From Alphaproteobacteria bacterium MarineAlpha9_Bin1 (lineage in GTDB: Bacteria > Pseudomonadota > Alphaproteobacteria > TMED109), in the NCBI GenBank assembly GCA_002937675.1, contig PTKJ01000002.1, positions 1-50,659 of the forward strand: a stretch of 50,659 nt of DNA. The letters are read 5' to 3'. The position numbers and the translations under genes were made by a program. Shown in pieces: positions 10,146 to 19,707 of the stretch (positions within the stretch are counted from its first letter, which is position 1; every line of letters begins with the position of its first letter). A model generated the notes under the pieces. The model saw nothing but the letters and a program-made list of their open reading frames with translations. It did not search any database and had not been told where the DNA came from.

Positions 10146-11306
10146 TCAATATGATTTAGCTAATCCAAGAGCTCTTTCTGCTATATAACAAAGAATTAGT
10201 TGTTGGCTTACAGGAGCAAGGTATGGAATCATCATTTCTCTAAATAATCTTTCTACATGGTATTCCTTGGCATATCCCATTCCCCCGTGAGTGGCCACTG
10301 CATGTTTACATATTTCCATTCCTACTTCTGCCGCTAGATATTTTGCAGCATTCGCTTCTAGCCCGCAAGAAAGATTAGAATCATATAAATTAGCGGCTTT
10401 AAACATCATAAGCTTGGCTGCTTCTAATTGGGCCCATCCTGTCGCTAGAGGGTGTTGAATGCTTTGATTTTTTCCTATAGGAATATTAAATACTTTTCTT
10501 TCTTTAGCATAACTTACGGCTCTATCTAATGCGTTTTCAGCAATTCCTATGGCTTCTGCAGCAACTAATATTCTTTCTGGGTTAAGACTGTCCAGAATAT
10601 ATTTAAATCCTTTTCCTTCTTCACCTATCAAATGATTGATGGGTACATTAAAATCATCTATAAATAAAAGATTACTATCAACAGCGTGTCTGCCCATTTT
10701 TTCTATAATTTTAGTTTCTATTTTCTTTTTATCAAAATCCGTAAAAAACAAACTTAACCCTTCGGTAGGGTTATCATTTTTACGAGGAGAAGTTCTTGTC
10801 AAAATCATAATCTTTTTTGCAACTTGGGCAGCAGATGTCCAAATTTTTCTTCCGTTAATCACATAATGATTACCAGATTTTGTTGCTTTAGTTTTAATTC
10901 TAGATGTGTCCAGCCCTGAATCTGGTTCAGTAACGGCAAAACACATTTTTGTTTTTCCTGAAATAATCTGTGGTAGCCATTCTTTTTTTTGCCTTTCAGA
11001 AGCATATTTTACGAGTGAGCTGGGACCAAAAATATTCATGTGAATTGAAGAAGCAGCAGTCATTCCTCCCTTTTTTGCAATATTCATCATCATTATTGCT
11101 GTATCTACAATTCCTAGATGGCTTCCTCCATATTCTTCTGGTAAAGCTACTCCAAGCCAACCTCCTTTAGCCATAGCCTTAAAAAATACTTCCGGAAAAT
11201 TTCCTTCAACATCACACTTTAGCCAATAATCATCATCAAATTTTTTTAATGTAGATGTTAAAGTGTTTATCAAATCTATTTGGGTTCTGCTGTACTCAAA
11301 ATTCAT
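10146..11306 (-). CDS. Acyl-CoA dehydrogenase family protein
   Basis: CFAVTEPDSGLDTSRIKTKA, WTSAAQVAKKIMILTRT, HGGMGYAKEYHVERLFRE: acyl-CoA dehydrogenase signatures. Confidence 0.93.
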   Translation of the reverse strand: MNFEYSRTQIDLINTLTSTLKKFDDDYWLKCDVEGNFPEVFFKAMAKGGWLGVALPEEYGGSHLGIVDTAIMMMNIAKKGGMTAASSIHMNIFGPSSLVKYASERQKKEWLPQIISGKTKMCFAVTEPDSGLDTSRIKTKATKSGNHYVINGRKIWTSAAQVAKKIMILTRTSPRKNDNPTEGLSLFFTDFDKKKIETKIIEKMGRHAVDSNLLFIDDFNVPINHLIGEEGKGFKYILDSLNPERILVAAEAIGIAENALDRAVSYAKERKVFNIPIGKNQSIQHPLATGWAQLEAAKLMMFKAANLYDSNLSCGLEANAAKYLAAEVGMEICKHAVATHGGMGYAKEYHVERLFREMMIPYLAPVSQQLILCYIAERALGLAKSY

Positions 11307-11398
11307 TTATACTCACTGTTAAATATTAATTATTTAACATTAATATATATTCAAGTTAAATTGATAGTTATAAAATTTTATTTTATGAGATTATTTTT

Positions 11399-11602
11399 AT
11401 GCAAATTATTATTCTTTTTATATATTTATTTGTGGCAACTTTGGCTTATTCTGGTCCATTAGATATTAATGATATTAAATCTCAATGTTTGGTAAAGCAT
11501 TCTAGTTCTGCCTCTAAAAAATATCTTGAATGTGTAACTGAAAGAGTAAATAAGAAATTAGCCATAAAAAATAAAAAAGATAATAAAAATACTAACAATT
11601 AA
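11399..11602 (+). CDS. Small secreted protein of unknown function with two Cys
   Basis: MQIIILFIYLFVATLAYSGPLDINDIKSQCLVKHSSSASKKYLECVTERV...; signal-like N-terminus, Lys/Asn-rich tail. Confidence 0.5.
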   Translation: MQIIILFIYLFVATLAYSGPLDINDIKSQCLVKHSSSASKKYLECVTERVNKKLAIKNKKDNKNTNN

Positions 11603-11647
11603 CTATGATTTAAATATACTAATATTTCGAAGAATAGAGGGTCAAAT

Positions 11648-12487
11648 ATGAAAGTTGATTTAAAATTTGTAGTGTCTCAAAACAGCAAGCCATATTTTGA
11701 AAGCTCTGCTTTGACTGGTACAGTTCCTAAAATTTATTTTAAAACAGAAATAAAATCGGTTGATATACAAGATATAAGATCAGAAGTTCTCACTGAAAAA
11801 TTTAGTATAGATAAAAACGGTTTTGAACTGTTAACTCATGAGACAAAAGTTAAGGATCTGTATGATGACGCTAGAATACAGGGTGAATATACAAGTGAAT
11901 TAAAGGATTTTCTCATAAAATTAACTGGGGCTGATGGGGTTGAGGTATTTGATTATACCAGAAGATCAGACGGGAAAATAGGAGCCAAGAATCCGGACGG
12001 GGTAAGAGGTCCTGCGGATAGAGTTCATATTGATTACACTGCTCATTCAGGTCCCAAAAGAGCTATTGAGATATTAGGTATTGAAAAATATAATAAGGTT
12101 TTAGAATCGGGGGGTCGTGTTGTTCAATTAAATGTTTGGCGCCCTATTAATGGCCCAGTAAAAAGATCTCCTATAGCATTTGCTGATGCTAGCAGTATAG
12201 CCAGGGAAAATTTAGTTGCTACCGATCAAATATTTTATGACAGGGTAGGTGAGATTTATCACATATTACATTCAGACGAACAAAGATGGAAATGGGTATC
12301 TCTAATGGATGATAATGAAATATTACTTCTAAAAGGTTGGGATACTTTGAATGACGGAAGAGCTATCTATACACCTCATGGTTCTTTTATTTTGCCTGAT
12401 CAAAAAGATTCAGATCCTCCAAGAGAAAGTATAGAAGCTAGAGTATTTTTCTATTTTTTTGGAAACAAAAAAAATAGGGCAGCATGA
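11648..12487 (+). CDS. CmcJ/NvfI (GA4 desaturase/AsaB-like) family oxidoreductase
   Basis: RVHIDYTAHSGPKRA, QLNVWRPINGPVKRSPIAFADASSI, IYTPHGSF match the W-RPI-x-PV...DASS pattern and the HxD...H residues recalled for this family. SD-like AGAGGG. Confidence 0.75.
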   Translation: MKVDLKFVVSQNSKPYFESSALTGTVPKIYFKTEIKSVDIQDIRSEVLTEKFSIDKNGFELLTHETKVKDLYDDARIQGEYTSELKDFLIKLTGADGVEVFDYTRRSDGKIGAKNPDGVRGPADRVHIDYTAHSGPKRAIEILGIEKYNKVLESGGRVVQLNVWRPINGPVKRSPIAFADASSIARENLVATDQIFYDRVGEIYHILHSDEQRWKWVSLMDDNEILLLKGWDTLNDGRAIYTPHGSFILPDQKDSDPPRESIEARVFFYFFGNKKNRAA

Positions 12488-12518
12488 TCGAAATAACAAA
12501 ACGTGAAAAAAGCATTTT

Positions 12519-12537
12519 ATGATTAAATATTAATCAT
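12519..12537. promoter_or_regulatory. Perfect palindrome, copy 1 of putative operator/enhancer pair
   Basis: ATGATTAA-ATA-TTAATCAT. Confidence 0.65.
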
Positions 12538-12550
12538 ATCTATTTTACAG

Positions 12551-12569
12551 ATGATTAAATTTTAATCAT
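12551..12569. promoter_or_regulatory. Perfect palindrome, copy 2 of putative operator/enhancer pair
   Basis: ATGATTAA-ATT-TTAATCAT; same arms as copy 1, offset exactly 32 bp. Confidence 0.65.
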
Positions 12570-12619
12570 TTCTTTTATAAAATATAATATTTGCTATAGT
12601 ATAACTGGGAATAATTGAT

Positions 12620-12635
12620 TGGCATGAAAACTGCT
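12620..12635 (+). promoter_or_regulatory. Putative sigma54 -24/-12 promoter of the urt/ure locus
   Basis: TGGCATG-AAAA-CTGCT against consensus TGGCACG-N4-TTGCT; GG (12621-12622) and GC (12633-12634) separated by 10 nt. A weaker sigma70 reading (TTGATT 12615, N18, TATATT 12639) overlaps. Confidence 0.5.
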
Positions 12636-12701
12636 ATATATATTAGTAGGACTTACGTTTAAGTTTTGTCAAATAATTTTAATTATAAATTGGAGTTTAA
12701 A

Positions 12702-13979
12702 ATGCATAAATTAAAAATATTAGTAATAACAATTACCTCAGTTTTACTTACATATGCAAGTATAGCTGCAGACACAATCAAAGTAGGAGTTTTGCACTCT
12801 CTATCCGGAACCATGGCAATAAGTGAAAGTACCCTTAAAGATACGATTTTAATGATGGTAGATGAACAGAATAAAAAAGGAGGGTTATTAGGTAAAAAAC
12901 TTGAAGCAGTCGTTGTAGATCCTGCATCTGACTGGCCTTTGTTTGCTGAAAAAACAAGGGAATTAATTGAGGTCCATAAGGTGGATGTTATTTTCGGGTG
13001 CTGGACGTCAGTATCAAGAAAATCCGTTCTACCAGTACTTGAAGAACTGAATGGTCTTTTATTTTATCCTGTTCAGTATGAAGGAGAAGAATCATCTAAA
13101 AATGTATTCTATACTGGAGCTGCACCCAATCAACAAGCAATACCAGCGGTTGATTATTTTATGAATGAACTAGGAATAAAAAGATGGATTCTAGTAGGAA
13201 CAGATTATGTTTATCCTAGAACGACAAATAAAATTCTGGAGGCATATTTACTTAGCAAAGGAGTGGCTAAAGAAGATATTATGATTAACTATACTCCGTT
13301 TGGACATTCTGATTGGCAAACTATTGTAGCAGATATAAAAGCTTTTGGATCAGCTGGTAAAAAAACAGGAGTTGTATCTACTATTAATGGTGATGCAAAT
13401 GTTCCTTTTTATAAAGAGCTTGGGACTGTAGGAATTGATGCTACTGATATTCCAGTTATAGCTTTCTCAGTTGGTGAGGAGGAATTGGCAGGATTAGATA
13501 CAGGACCTTTAGTTGGTCATTTAGCAGCATGGAATTATTTTATGAGTTCAGAGTCTGAAGAAAATTATGCTTTCATAGAGGCTTGGCACAAGTTTATTGG
13601 AGATGATTCAAGAGTTACTAATGATCCAATGGAAGCCCATGTTATAGGATTTAATATGTGGGTAAAAGCAGTTGAAAATGTGGGTACAACAGAAGTAGAT
13701 GTCGTAAGACCAGCAATGTATGGTTTGACAGTGCCAAATTTAACTGGCGGTATAGCAGTTATGAACACTAATCATCACTTAACTAAGCCCGTATTAATTG
13801 GAGAAATTTTAGATGATGGACAATTTGAAATTGTTTATGAAACTCCTGCAGGTGTGATAGGCGATGCTTGGACTGATTTTTTACCTGATTCTTCAGTACT
13901 AGTTGCTGACTGGACACCTCCTATTTCCTGCGGAAATTATAATATTAAGACTGGGGTATGTTCTGGCCAGAATTATTAA
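12702..13979 (+). CDS. urtA: Urea ABC transporter substrate-binding protein
   Basis: ADTIKVGVLHSLSGTMAISE..., GCWTSVSRKSVLPVLEELNGLLFYPVQYEGEESS: typical UrtA. ATG 12702 with SD TTGGAG preferred to TTG 12666. Confidence 0.95.
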   Translation: MHKLKILVITITSVLLTYASIAADTIKVGVLHSLSGTMAISESTLKDTILMMVDEQNKKGGLLGKKLEAVVVDPASDWPLFAEKTRELIEVHKVDVIFGCWTSVSRKSVLPVLEELNGLLFYPVQYEGEESSKNVFYTGAAPNQQAIPAVDYFMNELGIKRWILVGTDYVYPRTTNKILEAYLLSKGVAKEDIMINYTPFGHSDWQTIVADIKAFGSAGKKTGVVSTINGDANVPFYKELGTVGIDATDIPVIAFSVGEEELAGLDTGPLVGHLAAWNYFMSSESEENYAFIEAWHKFIGDDSRVTNDPMEAHVIGFNMWVKAVENVGTTEVDVVRPAMYGLTVPNLTGGIAVMNTNHHLTKPVLIGEILDDGQFEIVYETPAGVIGDAWTDFLPDSSVLVADWTPPISCGNYNIKTGVCSGQNY

Positions 13980-14024
13980 AATTTAATAATTCTTTTAAAT
14001 ATAGTGTTGAACATTGGTGAAGAT

Positions 14025-15647
14025 ATGAATAAATTTGCTAAGCTGCTAGTTATAATATTTATGTTTTTAAACATAAATAATGATTCTTTTGCGCAGAATA
14101 TTGATGAGTTATTAGCAGCTTTGCCTTCAGCTAAATTTTCTGAAAAGGAAGTATTGGTTTCGAAGCTAGGAGATCTTAAAACAGAAACTTCTATTAAAGT
14201 TTTAAAAAGCCTAGAAAAAGGTACTTTATATTTTCTAAGATCATCCAAAAAAGTTATTTATGCCGATAAAACTGAAGAAGGTTATATTTTAACAGATATT
14301 TTGACTAGTGAGATAATAGGTAAAGTTAAAAAAAAGAAAATAAAGCGTATAAGCTTAAATAATAAATTACGAAAATTTACACGAACTATCATTGCTAAGT
14401 CTTCTTTATTGTCTCAAAAACCGCATATAAGAATTCATTCAGCTAAGGTAATTTTTGGTAGCAGGTCTGTAGAATTATTACCTATTATAAATGAGGCCTT
14501 AAAAAAAGAAACTAATGACAAAGTAAAAAAACAGATTGAAATGACTCAAGCCCGATTATGGCTGCTTACCGAAGATAAAAAACTTCAAGAACAAAGTTTA
14601 GATTATTTTAGTAATAATACCGATCCAAAAGTACAATCTGTAATTAATGAGTTTATTCAAAATCTGGATACAGAAAAGAATGATAGCAACTTATTAATGT
14701 ATAATAAAGCGATAAGCGTAGTTAAAAAAATTGAAAGTGATATTAAGTTCTTTAAATTAATAGAAAATTTATTTTTTGGATTGAGTTTAGGATCTATTTT
14801 ATTCCTTGCTTCAGTAGGCCTGGCCATAACATTTGGAGTTATGGGTGTTATTAACTTGGCTCATGGCGAAATGATTATGATTGGAGCCTATACTACTTAT
14901 GTAACGCAGCTAGCTTTTCCAAATCTAATAGAATATTCACTAATGATATCATTACCATTTGCTTTTATTGTTGCTGGATTAGTTGGCATAATTATAGAGA
15001 GAGGTGTTATTCGCTATCTATACGGCAGACCCTTGGAAACTTTACTTGCTACATTTGGTATTTCTTTAATTTTACAACAATTAGTTCGAAGTATCTTTTC
15101 TCCAATTAATAGGCCAGTCATAACACCTAACTGGATGAGCGGGATGTTTGAAATTCATCCTGCATTATCATTATCTTATGGCAGGTTATATATAATAATA
15201 TTTAGCATTACTGTTTTTGTGGCTTTATTAGCTATTTTGAGTAAGACACATGTAGGTATACAAATTAGAGCTGTCATGCAAAATAGATCAATGGCAAGAG
15301 CTATGGGGATTAAAACTGGATGGATTGATTCTATGACTTTTGGTCTTGGATCTGGAATTGCGGGAATTGCCGGCGTAGCTTTATCTCAAATCACAAATGT
15401 AGGTCCAAACTTAGGCCAAAATTATATTATAGATTGTTTTATGGTGGTAGTTTTTGGAGGAGTTGGTAATCTTTGGGGAACGCTTACCGGAGCATTTTTA
15501 ATTGGTATAGGAAATAAATTTTTAGAGCCGTTTTCCGGAGCGGTTTTAGCAAAAATTATAACTTTAATTTTCGTAATATTATTTATTCAAAAAAGACCTA
15601 GAGGTATGTTTGCATTAAAAGGGCGTGCGAGTGAGATTAATCAATGA
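14025..15647 (+). CDS. urtB: Urea ABC transporter permease UrtB
   Basis: Long N-terminal extracytoplasmic extension followed by LivH-like permease (GVMGVINLAHGEMIMIGAY, GGVGNLWGTLTGAF). Start refined to ATG 14025. Confidence 0.94.
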   Translation: MNKFAKLLVIIFMFLNINNDSFAQNIDELLAALPSAKFSEKEVLVSKLGDLKTETSIKVLKSLEKGTLYFLRSSKKVIYADKTEEGYILTDILTSEIIGKVKKKKIKRISLNNKLRKFTRTIIAKSSLLSQKPHIRIHSAKVIFGSRSVELLPIINEALKKETNDKVKKQIEMTQARLWLLTEDKKLQEQSLDYFSNNTDPKVQSVINEFIQNLDTEKNDSNLLMYNKAISVVKKIESDIKFFKLIENLFFGLSLGSILFLASVGLAITFGVMGVINLAHGEMIMIGAYTTYVTQLAFPNLIEYSLMISLPFAFIVAGLVGIIIERGVIRYLYGRPLETLLATFGISLILQQLVRSIFSPINRPVITPNWMSGMFEIHPALSLSYGRLYIIIFSITVFVALLAILSKTHVGIQIRAVMQNRSMARAMGIKTGWIDSMTFGLGSGIAGIAGVALSQITNVGPNLGQNYIIDCFMVVVFGGVGNLWGTLTGAFLIGIGNKFLEPFSGAVLAKIITLIFVILFIQKRPRGMFALKGRASEINQ

Positions 15648-16771
15648 TGCGAAGTAACTTTTTATCCAATTTATTAAAAGGAGATTTAAGAGCAAAAATA
15701 TTTATATATTTACTAATCTTTGCGGGTGTTATTGTTCCTCTATTAAATCTTTATACTCCTGAGGACAACTTTTTACATTTGACCGATTATCATGTTGCTT
15801 TATTTGGTAAATATTTGACATACGGCTTACTAGCATTGTCGTTAGATTTAATATGGGGTTATTGCGGAATACTTAGTTTAGGACATGGAGCATTCTTTGC
15901 ATTAGGCGGCTATTGTATGGGAATGCATCTAATGAGAGAAATAGGCGTCCGGGGAGTTTATGGAGATCCAATTTTGCCCGATTTTATGGTATTTTTAAAT
16001 TGGAGTGAATTACCCCTAGCTTGGTATGGATTTGACCATTTGGGTTATGCTTTATTTATGGTAATTTTTGTACCTGCATTTCTTGCTTTTGTTTTTGGTT
16101 GGTTTGCTTTTAAATCTCGTGTTACTGGCGTTTATTTTTCTATAATTACGCAGGCAATGACTTTTGCTCTAATGTTAGCATTTTTTCAAAATGACCTTGG
16201 ATTTGGCGGAAATAATGGGCTGACAGACTTTAAAGATATTATGGGATTTTCCTTACAAGATACTACCACAAAGATTTTTTTATTTTGTAGTTCAGTAGTA
16301 GCTTTAGGCCTAGGATTTATAGTTTCAAATAAGTTTATTAAATCTCATGCTGGTATTGTGACGACTGCTGTAAGAGATCAAGAGGATAGAGTTCGTTTCT
16401 TAGGTTATAGAGTCGAATATTATAAACTTTCCGCATTTGTTGTATCAGCAGCTTTAGCAGGAGTTGCAGGAGCATTATACGTGCCTCAAGTTGGAATAAT
16501 TAATCCAGGTGAATTTGCACCTTTAAAATCCATAGAAGTAGTTGTTTGGGTTGCATTAGGGGGTCGCGGAACTTTGTATGGAGCAATTATAGGAGGTATT
16601 TTAGTTAATTTAGCAAAATCATTTTTTACAGTAAATTTTCCAGAAATATGGTTATTCTTTTTGGGAGGATTGTTTGTATTAGTAACAATATTTCTACCGA
16701 GAGGTGTGATTGGTTTATTTGCTGATTTGATCAAGTATTTTAAAAGTAAAAAGTTGAAAACAAATGAATAA
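15644..16771 (+). CDS. urtC: Urea ABC transporter permease UrtC
   Basis: LivM-like permease (WGYCGILSLGHGAFFALGGYCMGMHLM; WVALGGRGTLYGAIIGG); overlaps urtB stop by 4 nt. Confidence 0.94.
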   Translation: MMRSNFLSNLLKGDLRAKIFIYLLIFAGVIVPLLNLYTPEDNFLHLTDYHVALFGKYLTYGLLALSLDLIWGYCGILSLGHGAFFALGGYCMGMHLMREIGVRGVYGDPILPDFMVFLNWSELPLAWYGFDHLGYALFMVIFVPAFLAFVFGWFAFKSRVTGVYFSIITQAMTFALMLAFFQNDLGFGGNNGLTDFKDIMGFSLQDTTTKIFLFCSSVVALGLGFIVSNKFIKSHAGIVTTAVRDQEDRVRFLGYRVEYYKLSAFVVSAALAGVAGALYVPQVGIINPGEFAPLKSIEVVVWVALGGRGTLYGAIIGGILVNLAKSFFTVNFPEIWLFFLGGLFVLVTIFLPRGVIGLFADLIKYFKSKKLKTNE

Positions 16772-17525
16772 TTCTCAATTTAATACCCGAAGATCTATAT
16801 TATATGTAGATGGCGTCACTGTAGATTTTGACGGTTTTAAAGCTTTAAATGGCTTATCTTTTATAGCTGTTCCAAATACTATACAAGCTATTGTAGGACC
16901 AAATGGGGCTGGTAAGACAACTTTTATGGATGTCGTGACAGGAAGGACACGTCCAACTCAAGGGAGAGTCATATTTAAGGAAAGTATTGATTTATCGCGC
17001 TATGATGAAACAGCAATAGTTGGTTTAGGTATAGCTAGAAAATTTCAAAGGCCATCAATATTTCCAGAACATGATGTGTTAAAGAATTTGGAATTAGCTG
17101 TTTTTAAAAGAAAAGATATATTGAATTCATTTTTCTTTAGAAAAAAAAATCTAAATAATAAATTGCTAGGTGATGTGGCAAATAAAATTGGTCTAGGGAG
17201 TGTTATAAATGAAAAAGCGGGTTCTTTATCGCATGGCCAAAAGCAGTGGCTTGAAATAGGTATGTTATTAGCCCAAGAATGTGAGGTTCTTATGCTTGAT
17301 GAGCCGGTCGCAGGAATGACAGATGAAGAAACTAAAAAAACTTCATCTTTATTGCGTGATATTTCTAAAGAGAGAACCTTAATAGTTATAGAACATGATA
17401 TAGATTTTGTTGATTCTTTAAAATGTCCTGTAACTGTACTCAATGAAGGATCAGTTTTAGCAGTAGGCTCAATGAAAGAACTTAAGAAAAATAAATCTGT
17501 TATAGATGTTTATCTAGGAAGATAG
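16764..17525 (+). CDS. urtD: Urea ABC transporter ATP-binding protein UrtD
   Basis: Walker A GPNGAGKTT, LSHGQKQWLEIGMLL signature, LMLDEPVAGMTDEE. Confidence 0.94.
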   Translation: MNNSQFNTRRSILYVDGVTVDFDGFKALNGLSFIAVPNTIQAIVGPNGAGKTTFMDVVTGRTRPTQGRVIFKESIDLSRYDETAIVGLGIARKFQRPSIFPEHDVLKNLELAVFKRKDILNSFFFRKKNLNNKLLGDVANKIGLGSVINEKAGSLSHGQKQWLEIGMLLAQECEVLMLDEPVAGMTDEETKKTSSLLRDISKERTLIVIEHDIDFVDSLKCPVTVLNEGSVLAVGSMKELKKNKSVIDVYLGR

Positions 17526-17527
17526 GA

Positions 17528-18223
17528 ATGCTCGATATAAAAAATATAAATCTGTCATATGGAACAAGTCATATTCTTTTTAGTATGTCTCTTCAAGCTA
17601 AACTTGGAAATGTGACAGCTATTTTAGGTAGGAATGGTGTAGGTAAATCAAGCTTATTAAAAGCAGTGATGGGTTTGGAAACTATACAATCAGGAACAAT
17701 ATTATGGGAGAATACGGATATTTCTAATTTAAGCCCAGCTCTTAGGGCAAGATCTGGAGTTGCTTATGTCCCTCAAGGGAGAGAAATATTTTCTCTATTA
17801 ACAGTAGAAGAAAATTTACAAACTGGGTTTTCAGTTCTACCCATGAAAGAAAGGAAAATTTCATCTTTTATTTATGATTTATTTCCAATATTAAAAAATA
17901 TGAGGAATAGGAGAGGGGGAGATTTGTCAGGTGGACAACAACAGCAGTTGGCAATTGCTAGAGCATTAGTTATGAAGCCAAAATTATTACTCTTAGATGA
18001 ACCTACAGAAGGAATTCAACCTTCCATAATTAAAGAAATAGCAGAGGTAATTCGTTATTTAGTTCAATCGGAAAAAATAGGAGTTATATTAGTAGAACAA
18101 TATTTTGACTTTGCACGAGATCTTGCAGACAGTTATTATGTTTTAAAAAAAGGTCGAATTGCATTATCAGGAAAAGGAAAAGAAATGAAAAAAAATGAAA
18201 TACAACGATACCTTACAGTTTAA
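17528..18223 (+). CDS. urtE: Urea ABC transporter ATP-binding protein UrtE
   Basis: GRNGVGKSSLLKAVMG, LSGGQQQQLAIARAL, LLLDEPTEGIQPSII. Confidence 0.94.
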   Translation: MLDIKNINLSYGTSHILFSMSLQAKLGNVTAILGRNGVGKSSLLKAVMGLETIQSGTILWENTDISNLSPALRARSGVAYVPQGREIFSLLTVEENLQTGFSVLPMKERKISSFIYDLFPILKNMRNRRGGDLSGGQQQQLAIARALVMKPKLLLLDEPTEGIQPSIIKEIAEVIRYLVQSEKIGVILVEQYFDFARDLADSYYVLKKGRIALSGKGKEMKKNEIQRYLTV

Positions 18224-19049
18224 ATTTAAGAATATAAAAAGAGCTAGAGGCAGCTTAGATATCTCATTTTCAAAAAAGGGTATTAGTCGTATGTATTATA
18301 AAAATCCTTTACGTTCTTTTTCTAATGATGATGGAATAGAAAATATTCCGACAGCAGTTATAGTAAATACTTCTGGAGGCATAGTTTCAGGCGATAAACA
18401 TAAAGTATGTATAAACATAGATAAGAATAGTAAGGCTTTGATTTTTTCTCAAGCAGCTGAAAAAATTTATAAAAGTTTAAATAATGATTATGCAGAAATA
18501 AATAATGATATCTTTGTAGGTGAGAATAGTTGGATAGAGTGGCTGCCACAAGAGACAATTGTTTTTGAAAATTCACGATTAAAAAGAAATTTGAATATTT
18601 ATTTAAGTAAGAATTCAGAATCATTAGCAGGGGAGATAGTGGTTTTAGGAAGACTAGCAAAAGGTGAATTTGTTAATAATGTTTATCTAAAGGATGCCAT
18701 ATCGATATATAAAAATGGAAAGATTCAATGGGTGGATATAGCATTGTTAAAAGAAGGAGTTAATAATGCGAGGAGCTCTTCTACTCGCTTAGATGGTGCC
18801 AACAGTTTTTTTACAATTGTGTTATCAAGTGAAAAGGTGAAAAAATATAAAAAAGCAGTTGTTGATTTAACAACAAGTTTTATAAAAAAAATTAAAATTA
18901 GTGTAACTTTGGTGAATGAAAATTTGGTAATTAAGGGCCTTTCAGAGGATCCTTTATTACTAAGGAAAATTTTTTCTAAAATTTGGTGTTTTATTCGTCT
19001 AGAGCTTAAAAAATTGACGCCTGTTATGCCTAAGTTATGGTGGATATAA
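18195..19049 (+). CDS. ureD: Urease accessory protein UreD
   Basis: ARGSLDISFSKKGISRMYYKNPLR, NTSGGIVSGDKH, IEWLPQETIVFENSRL. Start overlaps urtE 3' end by 29 nt. Confidence 0.9.
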   Translation: MKYNDTLQFKFKNIKRARGSLDISFSKKGISRMYYKNPLRSFSNDDGIENIPTAVIVNTSGGIVSGDKHKVCINIDKNSKALIFSQAAEKIYKSLNNDYAEINNDIFVGENSWIEWLPQETIVFENSRLKRNLNIYLSKNSESLAGEIVVLGRLAKGEFVNNVYLKDAISIYKNGKIQWVDIALLKEGVNNARSSSTRLDGANSFFTIVLSSEKVKKYKKAVVDLTTSFIKKIKISVTLVNENLVIKGLSEDPLLLRKIFSKIWCFIRLELKKLTPVMPKLWWI

Positions 19050-19071
19050 ATATATTGAGGGAGGGTAATTT

Positions 19072-19374
19072 ATGAAACTTACTCCAAGAGAAAAAGATAA
19101 GTTGTTAGTATCAATGGCTGCTGAGGTTGCAAGAAGAAGATTAAATCGTGGAGTTAAATTAAATTATCCTGAAGTGATCGCTTTAATTTCAGATTTTGTC
19201 GTTGAAGGAGCTAGAGATGGAAAAAGAGTAAGTGATCTTATGACTTCTGGAGCTGAATTAATTACGAAAGAACAGGTAATGGAAGGAGTTGAAAGCATGA
19301 TAAAAGATATTCAGGTAGAAGCTACTTTTCCAGACGGTACTAAATTAGTGACAGTTCATGATCCAATTAAATAA
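19072..19374 (+). CDS. ureA: Urease gamma subunit
   Basis: [51 protein letters not shown]. Confidence 0.97.
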   Translation: MKLTPREKDKLLVSMAAEVARRRLNRGVKLNYPEVIALISDFVVEGARDGKRVSDLMTSGAELITKEQVMEGVESMIKDIQVEATFPDGTKLVTVHDPIK

Positions 19375-19387
19375 ATAGGAGAATTAA

Positions 19388-19702
19388 ATGATACCTGGAG
19401 AAATTATATTATCAAATAAAGAAATAATACTTAATAAAGATTCTTCTGCTGTTGAAATTATTGTTGAAAATAGGGGTGATAGACCTATCCAAGTGGGATC
19501 TCATTTTCATTTTTATGAAGTAAATGTATTTTTAAATTTTAATAGAAAGAAAGCTTATGGAATGAGGTTAAATATTGCATCTGGAACTGCAATTCGTTTT
19601 GAGCCAGGTCAAAAAAGAGAAGTAGAAATAATACCTTATGCTGGAAAAAGAGTTGTTTTTGGGTTTAATGGACTTGTAAATGGTCCCTTAAAAAAAGGTT
19701 AA
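19388..19702 (+). CDS. ureB: Urease beta subunit
   Basis: [16 protein letters not shown]..., [45 protein letters not shown]. Confidence 0.97.
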   Translation: MIPGEIILSNKEIILNKDSSAVEIIVENRGDRPIQVGSHFHFYEVNVFLNFNRKKAYGMRLNIASGTAIRFEPGQKREVEIIPYAGKRVVFGFNGLVNGPLKKG

Positions 19703-19707
19703 AAATT

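Noticed and set aside
12519-12569. Palindromes as transcription terminators of the CmcJ-type gene
   Set aside because: Arms are AT-rich, lack a following T-tract and are duplicated with helical spacing; protein-binding sites fit better.
12666-12701. TTG start for urtA giving 12 extra residues
   Set aside because: ATG 12702 has a TTGGAG SD and gives a proper signal peptide.
17045-17443. 132-aa minus-strand ORF
   Set aside because: Antisense to urtD, a strongly conserved gene; shadow ORF.
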